Assembly (NCBI RefSeq): GCF_900155885.1 | Contig: NZ_FTMB01000001.1 | Location: forward strand, 682,001-746,000 | Reading direction: 5' to 3' | Origin: Rhizobium sp. RU20A | Lineage (GTDB): Bacteria; Pseudomonadota; Alphaproteobacteria; Rhizobiales; Rhizobiaceae | DNA: 64,000 nt | Shown here: positions 1 through 8,252 of the stretch, piece by piece | Position numbering within the stretch: position 1 is the stretch's first letter | How the letters are laid out: each line of letters begins with the position of its first letter | Made by a program: the position numbers and the translations under genes | Notes under the pieces: generated by a model | Told to the model about the DNA's origin: nothing | What the model saw: only the letters and a program-made list of their open reading frames with translations | Databases searched by the model: none

Positions 1-775
1 CGGCCGGCCAGTACTTCGCGCGCGGACCGTTTTCGTCTTCGACATAGCCGGTGGCGGTGATGTAGTTGGTGAGCGCATCGACCCAGACATACATGACGTG
101 CTTGGGATCATCCGGCACCGGAATGCCCCAGTCGAAGGTGGTGCGCGAGATTGAGAGATCCTTGAGGCCGGACTTCACGAAGGACATGACCTCGTTGCGG
201 CGCTCGGACGGACCGATGAAGTCAGGGTGGGCCTCATAATGGGCCAGCAGCTTTTCGGCATAGTTGGAGAGGCGGAAGAAATAGCTTTCCTCCTCGACCC
301 ACTCGACCGGCGTGCCCTGCGGCCCGTAGCGCACGCCGTCGGCGCGCATCTCGGTTTCCTCTTCCTGGTAATAGGCCTCGTCGCGCACCGAATACCAGCC
401 GGCATAGCTGTCCTTGTAGATGTCGCCGGCCTTCGCCATGCGGCGCCACAGTTCCTGCACCGTCGCGTGGTGGCGCGGCTCGGTGGTGCGGATGAAATCG
501 TCGTTGGAAGAATTCAGGACACGGCCCATCTCGCGGAATTCATTGGAGTTGCGCGTGGCAAGCTCCAGCGGCGTGATGCCTTCGGCCTTGGCCGTCTGCT
601 GCATCTTCTGGCCATGCTCGTCCGTGCCCGTCAGGAAGAACACGTCCCGGCCGTCGAGGCGCTGGAAGCGGGCGATCGCGTCGGTCGCGATCAGCTCGTA
701 GGCATGGCCGATATGCGGCTTGCCGTTGGGGTAGGAGATGGCGGTGGTGATGTAGAAGGGCGTGGTATCGGCCAT
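1..775 (-). CDS. metG: Methionyl-tRNA synthetase, N-terminal part (cut by window edge)
   Basis: Charges tRNA-Met with methionine in the cytoplasm; also needed for initiator tRNA. About 258 N-terminal residues are visible. The class I 'HIGH' motif lies at residues 21-24 in the context [11 protein letters not shown], followed by [10 protein letters not shown] and [13 protein letters not shown], all typical of MetRS. The KMSKS loop and anticodon-binding domain lie beyond base 1, so nothing can be said of the C-terminus. The ATG at 773-775 gives the canonical N-terminus [18 protein letters not shown]. It is the last visible gene of a tmk-holB-metG run, with a 118-bp gap after holB, an order common in Rhizobiales. 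Confidence 0.97.
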   Translation of the reverse strand, partial: MADTTPFYITTAISYPNGKPHIGHAYELIATDAIARFQRLDGRDVFFLTGTDEHGQKMQQTAKAEGITPLELATRNSNEFREMGRVLNSSNDDFIRTTEPRHHATVQELWRRMAKAGDIYKDSYAGWYSVRDEAYYQEEETEMRADGVRYGPQGTPVEWVEEESYFFRLSNYAEKLLAHYEAHPDFIGPSERRNEVMSFVKSGLKDLSISRTTFDWGIPVPDDPKHVMYVWVDALTNYITATGYVEDENGPRAKYWPA

Positions 776-893
776 GGCGGCAACTCGTTCGCAACGTTAC
801 GATATTCTGGATGGCTGCTCTTACCCCATCCGACCGGCGGAAGGAACCTTCGCGATCGCAATAAATGCGGGCGCAAGGCCCCTGCCCCTCACC

Positions 894-1928
894 CTACGCC
901 GTCATGGCACCGCGCATGTCGTCGAGGATCTGCAGCACCGTCTGCTTGCGGTCGAGATTGTAGCCGATAGAGATGGCGATCTTTTCCGTCAGCGACTGGG
1001 AGAGGCTTGCGAGGCGGTCGGCGCGGCCGATATCGCCGGCAAGGGCGGATGCCCTCGCCTCCTCCACGATCCGCCGGCCGGCGAGCTCGGTGAAGAACAG
1101 GAAGACGGTCTCGGCATCCTTGGCAGAGAGGAGATCGGCGAGCTTGTGCATCTCGCGCCGCGTCGAGGGGCCGGGCTTCAGGATGCTCTCTAGCGCCGCC
1201 ATGATATCCAGCCCGCCATAATGAATGAGCTTCAAGGCTTCCGCCACGCTGCCGCCGGCGGCGGCGAGGACGCGATCGGCGCTGGCGGCGGGAAGCGTGA
1301 CGTCGAGCGCCGCGAGCGCGGCGGCGAGATCGGGTTCGGCAAGCGGGCGCAGCGGCAGCGGCATGCAGCGCGAGCGGATGGTGGGGAGAAGCTTGCCCGG
1401 CGCATGCGAGACGAGCATGAACAGCACGCGGCGCGGCGGCTCCTCGAGGATCTTGAGCACGGCATTGGCCGCATTGCGGTTCATGTCGTCGGCGGCGTCG
1501 ATGATGACGACGCGCCAGTTGCCGGTGCCCGAGGTCTGGCCGAGAAACTTGCCGGCGCGGCGGATCTCGTCGACTGTGATAGCGCTTTTCAGCCGCCCGG
1601 CCTTTTCGTCCAGCGGACGGGTGAGGTGGAGAAGATCATGCGAGGCGCCGGACGCGATCTGGCGGGTGACGGGATGGTCCGGTTCGGGCGCCGTGAGTGC
1701 CAGAGGCGCGCGGGCCGGATCGGGGTGGCGCAGCAGATGGTTGGCGAAGCGGAAGGCGAGCGTAGACTTGCCGATGCCGCGCGGGCCTTCCATCAGGATG
1801 GCGTGGTGCATCTTGCCGCCGGCATAGGCTTCCGCGAGGAAAGCCTCCGCCTCGCCGTGGCCGAACAGGTTCGGATTGAGGGCCGGGGAAACCGCACCCT
1901 CCAGAAGATCGGGACTGTCCTCGCTCAT
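894..1928 (-). CDS. holB: DNA polymerase III delta-prime subunit
   Basis: Clamp-loader subunit that helps load the beta sliding clamp during replication. The 344-residue protein carries a Walker A motif GPRGIGKST at residues 48-56 and the sensor-like stretch [22 protein letters not shown], followed by EEPP and the [12 protein letters not shown] segment typical of this family. The zinc-binding cysteines of E. coli delta-prime are not evident, which is common in alphaproteobacteria. Its ATG overlaps the tmk stop (ATGA), so the two are translationally coupled. A regulatory rather than catalytic ATPase role is inferred from family membership. Confidence 0.95.
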   Translation of the reverse strand: MSEDSPDLLEGAVSPALNPNLFGHGEAEAFLAEAYAGGKMHHAILMEGPRGIGKSTLAFRFANHLLRHPDPARAPLALTAPEPDHPVTRQIASGASHDLLHLTRPLDEKAGRLKSAITVDEIRRAGKFLGQTSGTGNWRVVIIDAADDMNRNAANAVLKILEEPPRRVLFMLVSHAPGKLLPTIRSRCMPLPLRPLAEPDLAAALAALDVTLPAASADRVLAAAGGSVAEALKLIHYGGLDIMAALESILKPGPSTRREMHKLADLLSAKDAETVFLFFTELAGRRIVEEARASALAGDIGRADRLASLSQSLTEKIAISIGYNLDRKQTVLQILDDMRGAMTA

Positions 1929-2626
1929 CGGGCCTTTTCCGGTTCGCGCTGCTGCCCACGCAGCGTCGGCAGAAGCGGCTCGACAATATCGAGCACGCGG
2001 GCGGCGAGCGTCTCCACCGGCAGGGCGGCGTCCACCACGCGGCAGCGCAAGGGTTCGGCGGCGGCAATGTCGAGAAAGGCCTCGCGGCGCTTCTCATGCG
2101 TGTCGATCTCCTCCATCTCGAAGCGATCGAGTTGGCCGCTGACGGGGGAAGACGACTGATCGGCTGCCGCGCGGCTGCGGGCGCGCTCCAGCCCTTGGGC
2201 GGCCGGCAGATCGAAGATGATGGTGCAATCGGGCACGACGCCGTTGATCGCCACCCGCTCCAGCGCTTCGACAAAGGCCGGGTCGAGATTGCCCGTGATG
2301 CCCTGATAGACGCGCGAGGAATCCATGAAGCGGTCGCACAGAACGACCGAGCCGCGCGAAAGCGCCGGTCGGATCAGTTGTTCGACATGGTCGCTGCGGG
2401 CCGCGGCAAACAGCATGGCCTCGACGCGCACGCCGAACTCCTGCGCCGCGCCCGACAAAACAACGTGGCGCACGGCCTCGGCGCCGGGCGAGCCGCCGGG
2501 CTCGCGCGTCATCACGACGTCATGGCCGCGGGCGCGCAGCGTCGCGGCGAGGCGCTTGAGCTGGGTGGACTTGCCCGCACCTTCCCCGCCCTCGAACGTG
2601 ACGAACAAACCCGATCCGTGACCCAA
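1925..2626 (-). CDS. tmk: Thymidylate kinase
   Basis: Phosphorylates dTMP to dTDP with ATP in dTTP synthesis. The P-loop GGEGAGKST is at residues 13-21, followed by [14 protein letters not shown] (the DR/EPGG substrate region) and [14 protein letters not shown]. The LID region is present. The start is uncertain: no ATG lies close to the conserved core. The TTG at 2624-2626 gives [16 protein letters not shown], about the family length (233 residues). An ATG at 2693-2695 would add 23 residues with no family resemblance. The stop overlaps the holB start by 4 bases. Confidence 0.95.
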   Translation of the reverse strand: MGHGSGLFVTFEGGEGAGKSTQLKRLAATLRARGHDVVMTREPGGSPGAEAVRHVVLSGAAQEFGVRVEAMLFAAARSDHVEQLIRPALSRGSVVLCDRFMDSSRVYQGITGNLDPAFVEALERVAINGVVPDCTIIFDLPAAQGLERARSRAAADQSSSPVSGQLDRFEMEEIDTHEKRREAFLDIAAAEPLRCRVVDAALPVETLAARVLDIVEPLLPTLRGQQREPEKAR

Positions 2627-2780
2627 CTCGCCTCTCCGACGCGCGCTCTTCAAAAAGATCTCCTTCCCAAAAGGAAACCGGCCAAGGAAAGGCAAACTCT
2701 TTCACATGACTCGTTTCCTGCTGCCGAGCATAACCCGGCAGCGGTGCAGGGTGCATCTTTTCCTTGCGGATTTTCTGCGC

Positions 2781-3911
2781 TCAGACGGGATCGATATCGC
2801 CCTTGGCCCAGGCTTCCTGGGTTTCGGCCATGAAATCGGCAAAACGACCCTTTTCGATCGCGGTGCGGATGCCCTGCATGAGGTCCTGGTAATAGGCAAG
2901 ATTGTTCCAGGTCAGCAGCATGCCGCCCAGCGCCTCGTTGGCCCGAACGAGATGGTGCAGATAGGCGCGGGAATAATCGCGCGCCGCCGGGCAGCTGCTT
3001 TCCTCGTCCAGCGGACGCATATCCTCGGCATGGCGGGCATTGCGGATGTTGACGCGGCCGCGGCGGGTGAAGGCGAGGCCATGCCGGCCCGAACGGGTCG
3101 GCATCACGCAGTCGAACATGTCGATGCCGCGCGCCACGGATTTCAGGAGGTCGTCCGGCGTGCCGACGCCCATCAGATAGCGCGGCTTGTGGGTGGGCAG
3201 GTGCGGCAGCGTGGTCGAGATCATATCGAGCATGACATGCTGCGGCTCGCCGACGGCAAGGCCGCCGATGGCATAGCCCTTGAGGTCGAGCGCCGAGAGC
3301 GCCTCGGCCGACTTGACGCGCAACGCCGGGATATCGCCGCCCTGCACGATGCCGAACATGGCCTTGCCCGGCTGGTTGCCGAAGGCGACCTTGCAGCGCT
3401 CGGCCCAGCGCACCGACATTTCCATGGCGCGCTCGATTTCCTTCGGCTCGGCCGGCAGCGCCACGCACTCGTCGAGCTGCATCTGGATATCGCTGTCGAG
3501 CAGGCCCTGGATCTCGATGGAGCGCTCCGGCGACATGTGGTGCAGCGCCCCGTCCACATGGCTCTTGAAGGTGACGCCCTGCTCGTCGAGCTTCCTGAGA
3601 CCGGACAGCGACATGACCTGGAAGCCGCCGCTGTCGGTGAGGATCGGATAGGGCCAGCGGATCAGCTCGTGCAGGCCGCCAAGCCGCGCCACGCGCTCCG
3701 GGCCGGGCCTGAGCATGAGGTGGTAGGTATTGCCGAGAATGACGTCGGCGCCGAGATCGCGCACCTGATCCAGATACATGGCTTTCACCGTGCCGACCGT
3801 GCCGACGGGCATGAAGGCCGGCGTGCGGATCGTGCCGCGCGGCATGGTGATCTCGCCGCGGCGCGCTGCCCCATCGGTGGCGAGAAGATTGAACTGGAAG
3901 GTCTCGGTCAT
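2781..3911 (-). CDS. tgt: Queuine/preQ1 tRNA-guanine transglycosylase with degenerate zinc site
   Basis: Exchanges guanine-34 of GUN-anticodon tRNAs for preQ1 in queuosine synthesis. The 376-residue protein has the nucleophile and substrate motifs: [29 protein letters not shown] and [17 protein letters not shown]. The zinc site, normally CxCxxC plus a histidine about 26 residues on, is degraded: the aligned stretch reads [16 protein letters not shown] and then [10 protein letters not shown]. Two cysteines (to Ser and Ala) and the histidine (to Asn) are replaced. The TIM-barrel catalytic residues look intact, so an active enzyme without the structural zinc is likely. It abuts queA with no gap, forming one queuosine unit. 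Confidence 0.95.
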   Translation of the reverse strand: MTETFQFNLLATDGAARRGEITMPRGTIRTPAFMPVGTVGTVKAMYLDQVRDLGADVILGNTYHLMLRPGPERVARLGGLHELIRWPYPILTDSGGFQVMSLSGLRKLDEQGVTFKSHVDGALHHMSPERSIEIQGLLDSDIQMQLDECVALPAEPKEIERAMEMSVRWAERCKVAFGNQPGKAMFGIVQGGDIPALRVKSAEALSALDLKGYAIGGLAVGEPQHVMLDMISTTLPHLPTHKPRYLMGVGTPDDLLKSVARGIDMFDCVMPTRSGRHGLAFTRRGRVNIRNARHAEDMRPLDEESSCPAARDYSRAYLHHLVRANEALGGMLLTWNNLAYYQDLMQGIRTAIEKGRFADFMAETQEAWAKGDIDPV

Positions 3912-4997
3912 TCAGGTCTTCCGGAAAAGCAGGCTGGAATCGCCGTAGGAATAGAAGCGGTAGCCGATCTCGACCGCGTGGGCATAGGCCCCGCGCATCG
4001 TCTCGAGGCCCGAGAAGGCGGAGACGAGCATGAAGAGCGTCGATTTCGGCAGGTGGAAATTGGTCATCAGGATATCGGCCGTGCGGAAGCGATAGCCCGG
4101 CGTGATGAAGATGCCGGTCGCGCCCGACCAGGGCCTGATCGTGCCGTCCTCGGCCGCCGCGCTTTCAAGAAGGCGCAGCGACGTCGTGCCGACCGAAACG
4201 ATGCGCCCGCCCCTGGCCTTGACGGCATTCAGCGCCGCGGCCGTCTCGGCGGAGACATAGCCGATCTCCTCATGCATGCGGTGATCGTTGGTATCCTCGG
4301 CCTTGACCGGCAGGAAGGTGCCGGCGCCGACATGCAGCGTCACGAAATGGCGCTCGACGCCGCGGGCCGCGAGCTTGTCGAAGAGATCCGGCGTGAAATG
4401 AAGACCGGCAGTGGGCGCCGCGACGGCGCCCTCCTCGCGGGCATAGATCGTCTGGTAGTCGCGCCGGTCCTCGGCATCCTCGGGGCGCTTGGAGGCGATG
4501 TAGGGCGGCAGCGGAATATGGCCGACGGTGGCGATCGCCTCGTCGAGCGCGGGACCGGAGAGGTCGAAGGTCAGCGTCACCTCGCCGCCCTCGCCTTTTG
4601 TCGTCACGGCCGCATCGAGCTGGCCTGCAAGGCAGGCGGCGTCCTGCGTACCGCCGAAGCGGATGCGGTCGCCGGTCTTGATGCGCTTGCCGGGCCTGGC
4701 AAAGGCCTTCCAGGCATTGGCGGCGATGCGCATGTGCAGCGTCGCCGAGACCGGCTGTTCGCCGGCCCCGTCCCGCAGCCGGAACCCTTCGAGCTGGGCG
4801 GGAATGACGCGGGTGTCATTGAAGACGAGTGCGTCGCCGGGTTCGAGAAGGTTCGGCAGGTCGCCGACGGTGAAGTCGGCAAGTTCGGTGTCGGCATCCG
4901 GGCGCACCAAGAGCAGACGGGCGCTTTCGCGCGGATTGGCGGGGCGCAGCGCGATGCGTTCTTCCGGCAGATCGAAATCGAAGAGGTCGACGCGCAT
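3912..4997 (-). CDS. queA: S-adenosylmethionine:tRNA ribosyltransferase-isomerase
   Basis: Transfers and isomerises the ribosyl moiety of SAM onto preQ1-tRNA to give epoxyqueuosine, the step after Tgt. It is 361 residues, the usual length. Family signatures are [16 protein letters not shown] at the N-terminus, [42 protein letters not shown] and YSYGDSSLL near the C-terminus. The ATG at 4995-4997 shares one base with the stop of the upstream transporter gene, and the queA stop directly abuts the tgt ATG, so the three genes are tightly packed and probably co-translated. Confidence 0.97.
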   Translation of the reverse strand: MRVDLFDFDLPEERIALRPANPRESARLLLVRPDADTELADFTVGDLPNLLEPGDALVFNDTRVIPAQLEGFRLRDGAGEQPVSATLHMRIAANAWKAFARPGKRIKTGDRIRFGGTQDAACLAGQLDAAVTTKGEGGEVTLTFDLSGPALDEAIATVGHIPLPPYIASKRPEDAEDRRDYQTIYAREEGAVAAPTAGLHFTPDLFDKLAARGVERHFVTLHVGAGTFLPVKAEDTNDHRMHEEIGYVSAETAAALNAVKARGGRIVSVGTTSLRLLESAAAEDGTIRPWSGATGIFITPGYRFRTADILMTNFHLPKSTLFMLVSAFSGLETMRGAYAHAVEIGYRFYSYGDSSLLFRKT

Positions 4998-5446
4998 CAA
5001 GTCACCCGGATCAGGACGGCGCCGGCAATCAGAAGCAGCGCGCCGGTTATGCGGCCGAGGCTGATCTCGCGCACGGCAATGCCAAGCAGGCCGATGCGAT
5101 CGACGATAATGCCGGCGATCAACTGGCCCGTGACGGCAAACGCCATGACGGCGGCGGCGCCGATGCGGGGCGTCAAAAGAATAGCGGTCGTGACATAGAC
5201 GGTGCCGAGCAGGCCGCCGGCCACGAACAGCCAGGGCTGCGGCACGGAGAAGGCCGGCCAACGTCCCTCAAGCTGCGCGGAGACGGCGGTCGCGATGCCG
5301 AGCGCGATGGCGCCGGCCAGGAACGAGACGCAGGCCGCCGCAAACGGCATGCCGAGCCCGCGGGCGAGCGCCGCGTTGACGGGAGCCTGGATGGTGATGC
5401 AGGCGCCGGCGATGATGGCGAGAAGCGCCGAAAAGAAGACGGCCAT
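4997..5446 (-). CDS. Small DMT-family membrane transporter (DUF606/YdcZ type)
   Basis: A 149-residue hydrophobic protein with about five membrane segments and a motif set typical of the DUF606 half-length drug/metabolite transporters: [57 protein letters not shown]. Such proteins usually act as dimers in the inner membrane; the substrate is unknown. The start ATG at 5444-5446 is preceded by a good Shine-Dalgarno (GAAGGA); an in-frame extension to 5497 has a polar N-terminus and is unlikely. It sits between a cyclophilin and queA, overlapping queA by one base. Confidence 0.8.
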   Translation of the reverse strand: MAVFFSALLAIIAGACITIQAPVNAALARGLGMPFAAACVSFLAGAIALGIATAVSAQLEGRWPAFSVPQPWLFVAGGLLGTVYVTTAILLTPRIGAAAVMAFAVTGQLIAGIIVDRIGLLGIAVREISLGRITGALLLIAGAVLIRVT

Positions 5447-5568
5447 CGTCCAATCCTTCGGGAAACGGCGAACGCCGCGCCCCCAAGGGGTCGACACCCG
5501 ATCCTGTCAGGACTGGATGTCGAACCCGCGAAGGACGCGGCGCCGCGCTGAAACGTCGGTGTCGTCTA

Positions 5569-6084
5569 TCAGGCCGCGATGTCGGCGGCAACCTTCATGG
5601 AGACGATGGTGTCGGGGTCCTTGACGGGCTCGCCGCGCTTGACCTTGTCGATCACTTCCATGCCTTCGATGACCTGGCCCCAGACCGAATACTGCTTGTT
5701 GAGCCACGGGGCATCCGTGAAGCAGATGAAGAACTGCGAGTTGGCCGAGTTCGGGTTCTGCGAACGGGCCATGGAGCAGGTGCCGCGGATGTGGGGGGTT
5801 GCGGAGAATTCCGCCTTGAGGTCCGGCTTTTCCGAGCCGCCCATGCCGGCGCGCGACGGATTGAAGGCAGCGCCGCCGGTCTTGCCATATTGCACGTCGC
5901 CGGTCTGGGCCATGAAGTCCTCGATGACGCGGTGGAACACCACGCCGTCATAGGCGCCTTCGCGCGACAGTTCCTTGATGCGTGCCACATGGCCCGGAGC
6001 GAGCTCGGGGAACAGCTGAATGACCACCTGGCCCTTCGTCGTTTCCATGATGATGGTGTTTTCCGGATCCTTGATCTCGGCCAT
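5569..6084 (-). CDS. ppi: Cytoplasmic cyclophilin peptidyl-prolyl isomerase
   Basis: Catalyses cis-trans isomerisation of prolyl bonds during folding. It has 171 residues without a signal peptide. Cyclophilin core motifs are VVFHRVIEDFMAQTGD (catalytic Arg in FHRV), GSEKPDLKAEFS, GTCSMARSQNPNSANSQFFI and YSVWGQVIEGMEVIDKVKRGE. It is a paralogue of the exported cyclophilin 131 bp upstream, so the pair looks like an old duplication giving cytoplasmic and exported forms. Confidence 0.95.
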   Translation of the reverse strand: MAEIKDPENTIIMETTKGQVVIQLFPELAPGHVARIKELSREGAYDGVVFHRVIEDFMAQTGDVQYGKTGGAAFNPSRAGMGGSEKPDLKAEFSATPHIRGTCSMARSQNPNSANSQFFICFTDAPWLNKQYSVWGQVIEGMEVIDKVKRGEPVKDPDTIVSMKVAADIAA

Positions 6085-6215
6085 GGCCTGTCTCCTTGTT
6101 AGGTCTCTGAGATGTGCTCGGAGGTTGGCGGGCGAAGCGGACCTCGCCCGGGTGAGCCGCGATCATCCGTTCTGTGTCCCCGGAACGGCGCGGCCTTGTG
6201 AAAATGTTTCGGCGC

Positions 6216-6779
6216 TTAACGGCCGACGGTGACCTTGACCATGCGGTCGGGATCGCTGACTTCGCCGTTGCCGCCGTCGCCGCGCTTGATCTTGTCGACG
6301 TTTTCCATGCCTTCGACGACCTTGCCGACCACCGTGTACTGACCGTTGAGGAAATCACCCGGCGCGAACATGATGAAGAACTGCGAATTGGCGGAGTTCG
6401 GGTCCTGCGACCGCGCCATGCCGACCGTGCCGCGCTCGAAGGGCACGTTGGAGAATTCGGCCGGAAGGTCGGGGCGCGAGGAGCCGCCCGTGCCCGCCGA
6501 GCCCGCGTCGTAGTTGGTGCCGATCTTGCCGTGCTGCACGTCGCCGGTCTGGGCCATGAAGCCGTCGATGACGCGGTGGAAGGCGACATTGTCATACTCG
6601 CCCGCGGCGGCCAGCGCCTTGATCTGCTCGACATGCTTCGGCGCGACATCCGGCAGAAGCTCGATGACCACCGGGCCGTCCTTCAACTGGATCGTCAGAT
6701 ATTCCTTCGCCTGCGCATAGGCAGAGCCGGCAAGGCAGGCGACGGCGACGAAGGCAACGGCGGCGCGTTTGAAGAACAT
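6216..6779 (-). CDS. ppi: Exported cyclophilin peptidyl-prolyl isomerase
   Basis: A 187-residue cyclophilin with a cleavable signal peptide (MFFKRAAVAFVAVACLAGSA, then YAQA), so it acts in the periplasm. The catalytic core is NVAFHRVIDGFMAQTGD, SSRPDLPAEFSN, GTVGMARSQDPNSANSQFFI and YTVVGKVVEGMENVDKIKRG. It lies 26 bp after coaD and ahead of the cytoplasmic paralogue, the order normally seen in rhizobia. Confidence 0.95.
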   Translation of the reverse strand: MFFKRAAVAFVAVACLAGSAYAQAKEYLTIQLKDGPVVIELLPDVAPKHVEQIKALAAAGEYDNVAFHRVIDGFMAQTGDVQHGKIGTNYDAGSAGTGGSSRPDLPAEFSNVPFERGTVGMARSQDPNSANSQFFIMFAPGDFLNGQYTVVGKVVEGMENVDKIKRGDGGNGEVSDPDRMVKVTVGR

Positions 6780-6805
6780 GGGGGAAGTCTCCGGATGGCG
6801 GCGCC

Positions 6806-7294
6806 TTAGCGCCGGTAGTGGTTGTGAAGCGCGGTGAGAACGGCTGGTGGCACGAAGGTGCTGACATCGCCGCCCATGGCCGCGATCTGGCGGACCAATG
6901 TGGCGGTAATGGGCCTGACTGCCGTTCCCGCCGGCAGGAAAACCGTCTGGATGTCCGGCGCCATGGCCCGGTTCATGCCCGCCATCTGCATTTCATAGTC
7001 GAGATCGGTCCCGTCGCGAAGCCCGCGGATGAGCAGGCTGGCGCCATGGGCCCGGGCCGCATCGACGGCGAGCCCGTCAAAGGCCACCACGCTGACCCCG
7101 GAGGCATCCGTCACGGCGGACAGGGCTTCCTTGATCAGCGCTGCACGGGCCTCGAAGGTGAAGAGCGGTGTCTTGCCGGGATGAACGCCGATGCCGACGA
7201 CAAGCCGCGCCGAGATCGCGAGCGCCTGCTGCAGAACGTCCAGATGACCATTGGTCATAGGATCGAAGGAGCCGGGATAGAAGGCTGTCGTCAT
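6806..7294 (-). CDS. coaD: Phosphopantetheine adenylyltransferase
   Basis: Joins 4'-phosphopantetheine and ATP to dephospho-CoA, the penultimate step of CoA synthesis. The 162-residue protein starts [17 protein letters not shown], with the nucleotidyltransferase (T/H)xGH motif at residues 14-17, and has the [19 protein letters not shown] signature of the family. The usual SSS(L/F)VRE loop reads [10 protein letters not shown], a common variant. It is first in a leftward run with the two cyclophilins. Confidence 0.96.
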   Translation of the reverse strand: MTTAFYPGSFDPMTNGHLDVLQQALAISARLVVGIGVHPGKTPLFTFEARAALIKEALSAVTDASGVSVVAFDGLAVDAARAHGASLLIRGLRDGTDLDYEMQMAGMNRAMAPDIQTVFLPAGTAVRPITATLVRQIAAMGGDVSTFVPPAVLTALHNHYRR

Positions 7295-7512
7295 TCCCGC
7301 ACGCTCTCCCTGTCTTGCGTTCCGGTTCGCGCCCGTCTGTTGGGCGCCCTTGTGTCATGGACAGCGCTTCGCCGCAAGACGAGGCGCCCGCTTGTCGCGC
7401 TCTTTCCCGGCCTGTTCCCCACGAAACAGCCTGTCACGAACATGAATGGCATATGAAGATCCAGTTCACGCAAGCGTCACCGCAAGTTTGGTAGCGTTTT
7501 CGAAGAACAGCT

Positions 7513-7538
7513 GGAACTATTTCTAGGGCAAGGCCGTT
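7513..7538 (+). promoter_or_regulatory. EcfG (general stress sigma factor) type promoter
   Basis: GGAAC at 7513-7517 and CGTT at 7535-7538 are separated by exactly 17 bases. This matches the published alphaproteobacterial EcfG/RpoE2 consensus GGAAC-N16/17-CGTT. The first start codon of the small gene downstream is 18 bases after the -10 element, which leaves room for a short leader. No other match to the full consensus was found in the intergenic regions of this window. Confidence 0.72.
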
Positions 7539-7556
7539 AATGGCGTGAAAGAAAGG

Positions 7557-7682
7557 ATGATGACCATGCTGATAGCACTTCTTTCGATGGGAATGTTCTT
7601 CGTCATGCTGTTCGCCACCTTGCGGGCGCTGAAGGCGGAGTCACGTAACGAGATGTCTCACCGGTTGGTCGCCGACCGCTGA
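7557..7682 (+). CDS. Small single-span membrane protein, probably stress-induced
   Basis: A 41-residue protein beginning MMTMLIALLSMGMFFVMLF, a single hydrophobic span, then a charged tail (RALKAESRNEMSHR). Not recognised as a named family. GAAAGG at 7551-7556 serves as Shine-Dalgarno; ATG codons at 7557, 7560 and 7566 are all possible and the last has the best spacing. It follows an EcfG-type promoter and is 16 bp ahead of a second small membrane protein, so they probably form an operon. Stress induction is inferred from the promoter only. Confidence 0.65.
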   Translation: MMTMLIALLSMGMFFVMLFATLRALKAESRNEMSHRLVADR

Positions 7683-7698
7683 TTTCAGGAGAACACCG

Positions 7699-7839
7699 AT
7701 GGCTGCAGCGATGATGCTTGCGTCGGCAGTGATTAGTATCGTGTTCCTGTTCGACTTCACCCGTACGCTTGCCGAACTCCACCGCGAACGCCGCGCGCTC
7801 ATCCGCGAACGTCGAGACGCCAAGGGTTTCAGCGTGTAA
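7699..7839 (+). CDS. Small membrane protein with basic tail
   Basis: A 46-residue protein: a hydrophobic N-terminal span (AAAMMLASAVISIVFLF) and an arginine/glutamate-rich tail (LHRERRALIRERRDAKG). A clear Shine-Dalgarno AGGAG ends 8 bases before the ATG at 7699. Family not recognised; the basic tail faintly recalls DUF1127-type small proteins, but the hydrophobic span does not. It is in tandem with the 41-residue gene, and the transcript would run on into the stem-loops at 7921-8028. Confidence 0.65.
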   Translation: MAAAMMLASAVISIVFLFDFTRTLAELHRERRALIRERRDAKGFSV

Positions 7840-7899
7840 TGCCTTTCCAGGTTCGGTGACGTAAAGATGCCCCATTTGGGGTCAACCTTTGCGCCCGAC

Positions 7900-8028
7900 A
7901 GTATAGAGTTCAAGAAAGTCGAAGCTTCTCACACCTCCTCCAGTCGGAAGCTTCACCCGGAGACGCCACCGCCAAGGCTTCCCGGGCAAAATGAAAAGCC
8001 GGACGGTTCCCTGCCCGTCCGGCTTTTT
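7900..8028 (+). ncRNA. Candidate trans-acting small RNA with CCTCCTCC loop
   Basis: Three consecutive stem-loops follow the small genes. The first has arms GAAGCTT (7921-7927) and AAGCTTC (7948-7954) with CCTCCTCC (7934-7941) exposed in its 20-base loop; the second pairs CCCGG (7956-7960) with CCGGG (7982-7986); the third is the terminator. An anti-Shine-Dalgarno C-rich loop is the hallmark of the alphaproteobacterial 'cuckoo'/alpha-r14 small RNAs. The 5' end is a guess: a TATAGA at 7902-7907 could be a -10 element without a good -35, or the RNA may be cut from the EcfG-driven transcript. Confidence 0.5.
7994..8028. terminator. Bidirectional intrinsic terminator
   Basis: GCCGGACGG (7998-8006) pairs with CCGTCCGGC (8015-8023) around an 8-base loop, flanked by A4 on the left and T5 on the right. 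It can end the rightward small-gene/small-RNA transcript and also the leftward gyrA transcript. Confidence 0.85.
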
Positions 8029-8097
8029 CTTTGCGCGGTGTCCAAGTTTTCGCGTGGTGTTCAGAGGCTCGCGGTCTTCGCAGCGTCCCATTCCAAC

Positions 8098-8181
8098 GTC
8101 ATCCTCGGGCTTGACCCGAGGATCCATAGCCGCGTGCGTCGCGTTTGCCGCGTGGATCCTCGGGTCAAGCCCGAGGATGAC
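8098..8181. repeat. RIME-type palindromic repeat, copy 1
   Basis: Two perfect 29-bp inverted arms (8098-8126 and 8153-8181). Each arm is itself a hairpin, CCTCGGG-CTTGA-CCCGAGG, so the element can fold as a cruciform. It lies between the 3' ends of convergent units (small genes and gyrA). Five related copies occur in the window. Confidence 0.9.
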
Positions 8182-8252
8182 ACTGAGAACGCCGCGCGAC
8201 TTGTGGGACGACATCAGAAGCCTTGTTCGGCCACCAGACGACTCTCCCTCAA

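Noticed and set aside
2706..5198. A very long plus-strand frame opposite tgt and queA
   Set aside because: High GC makes mirror frames open; the translated sequence is His/Arg/Asp-rich, without family motifs, and is antisense to two clear genes.
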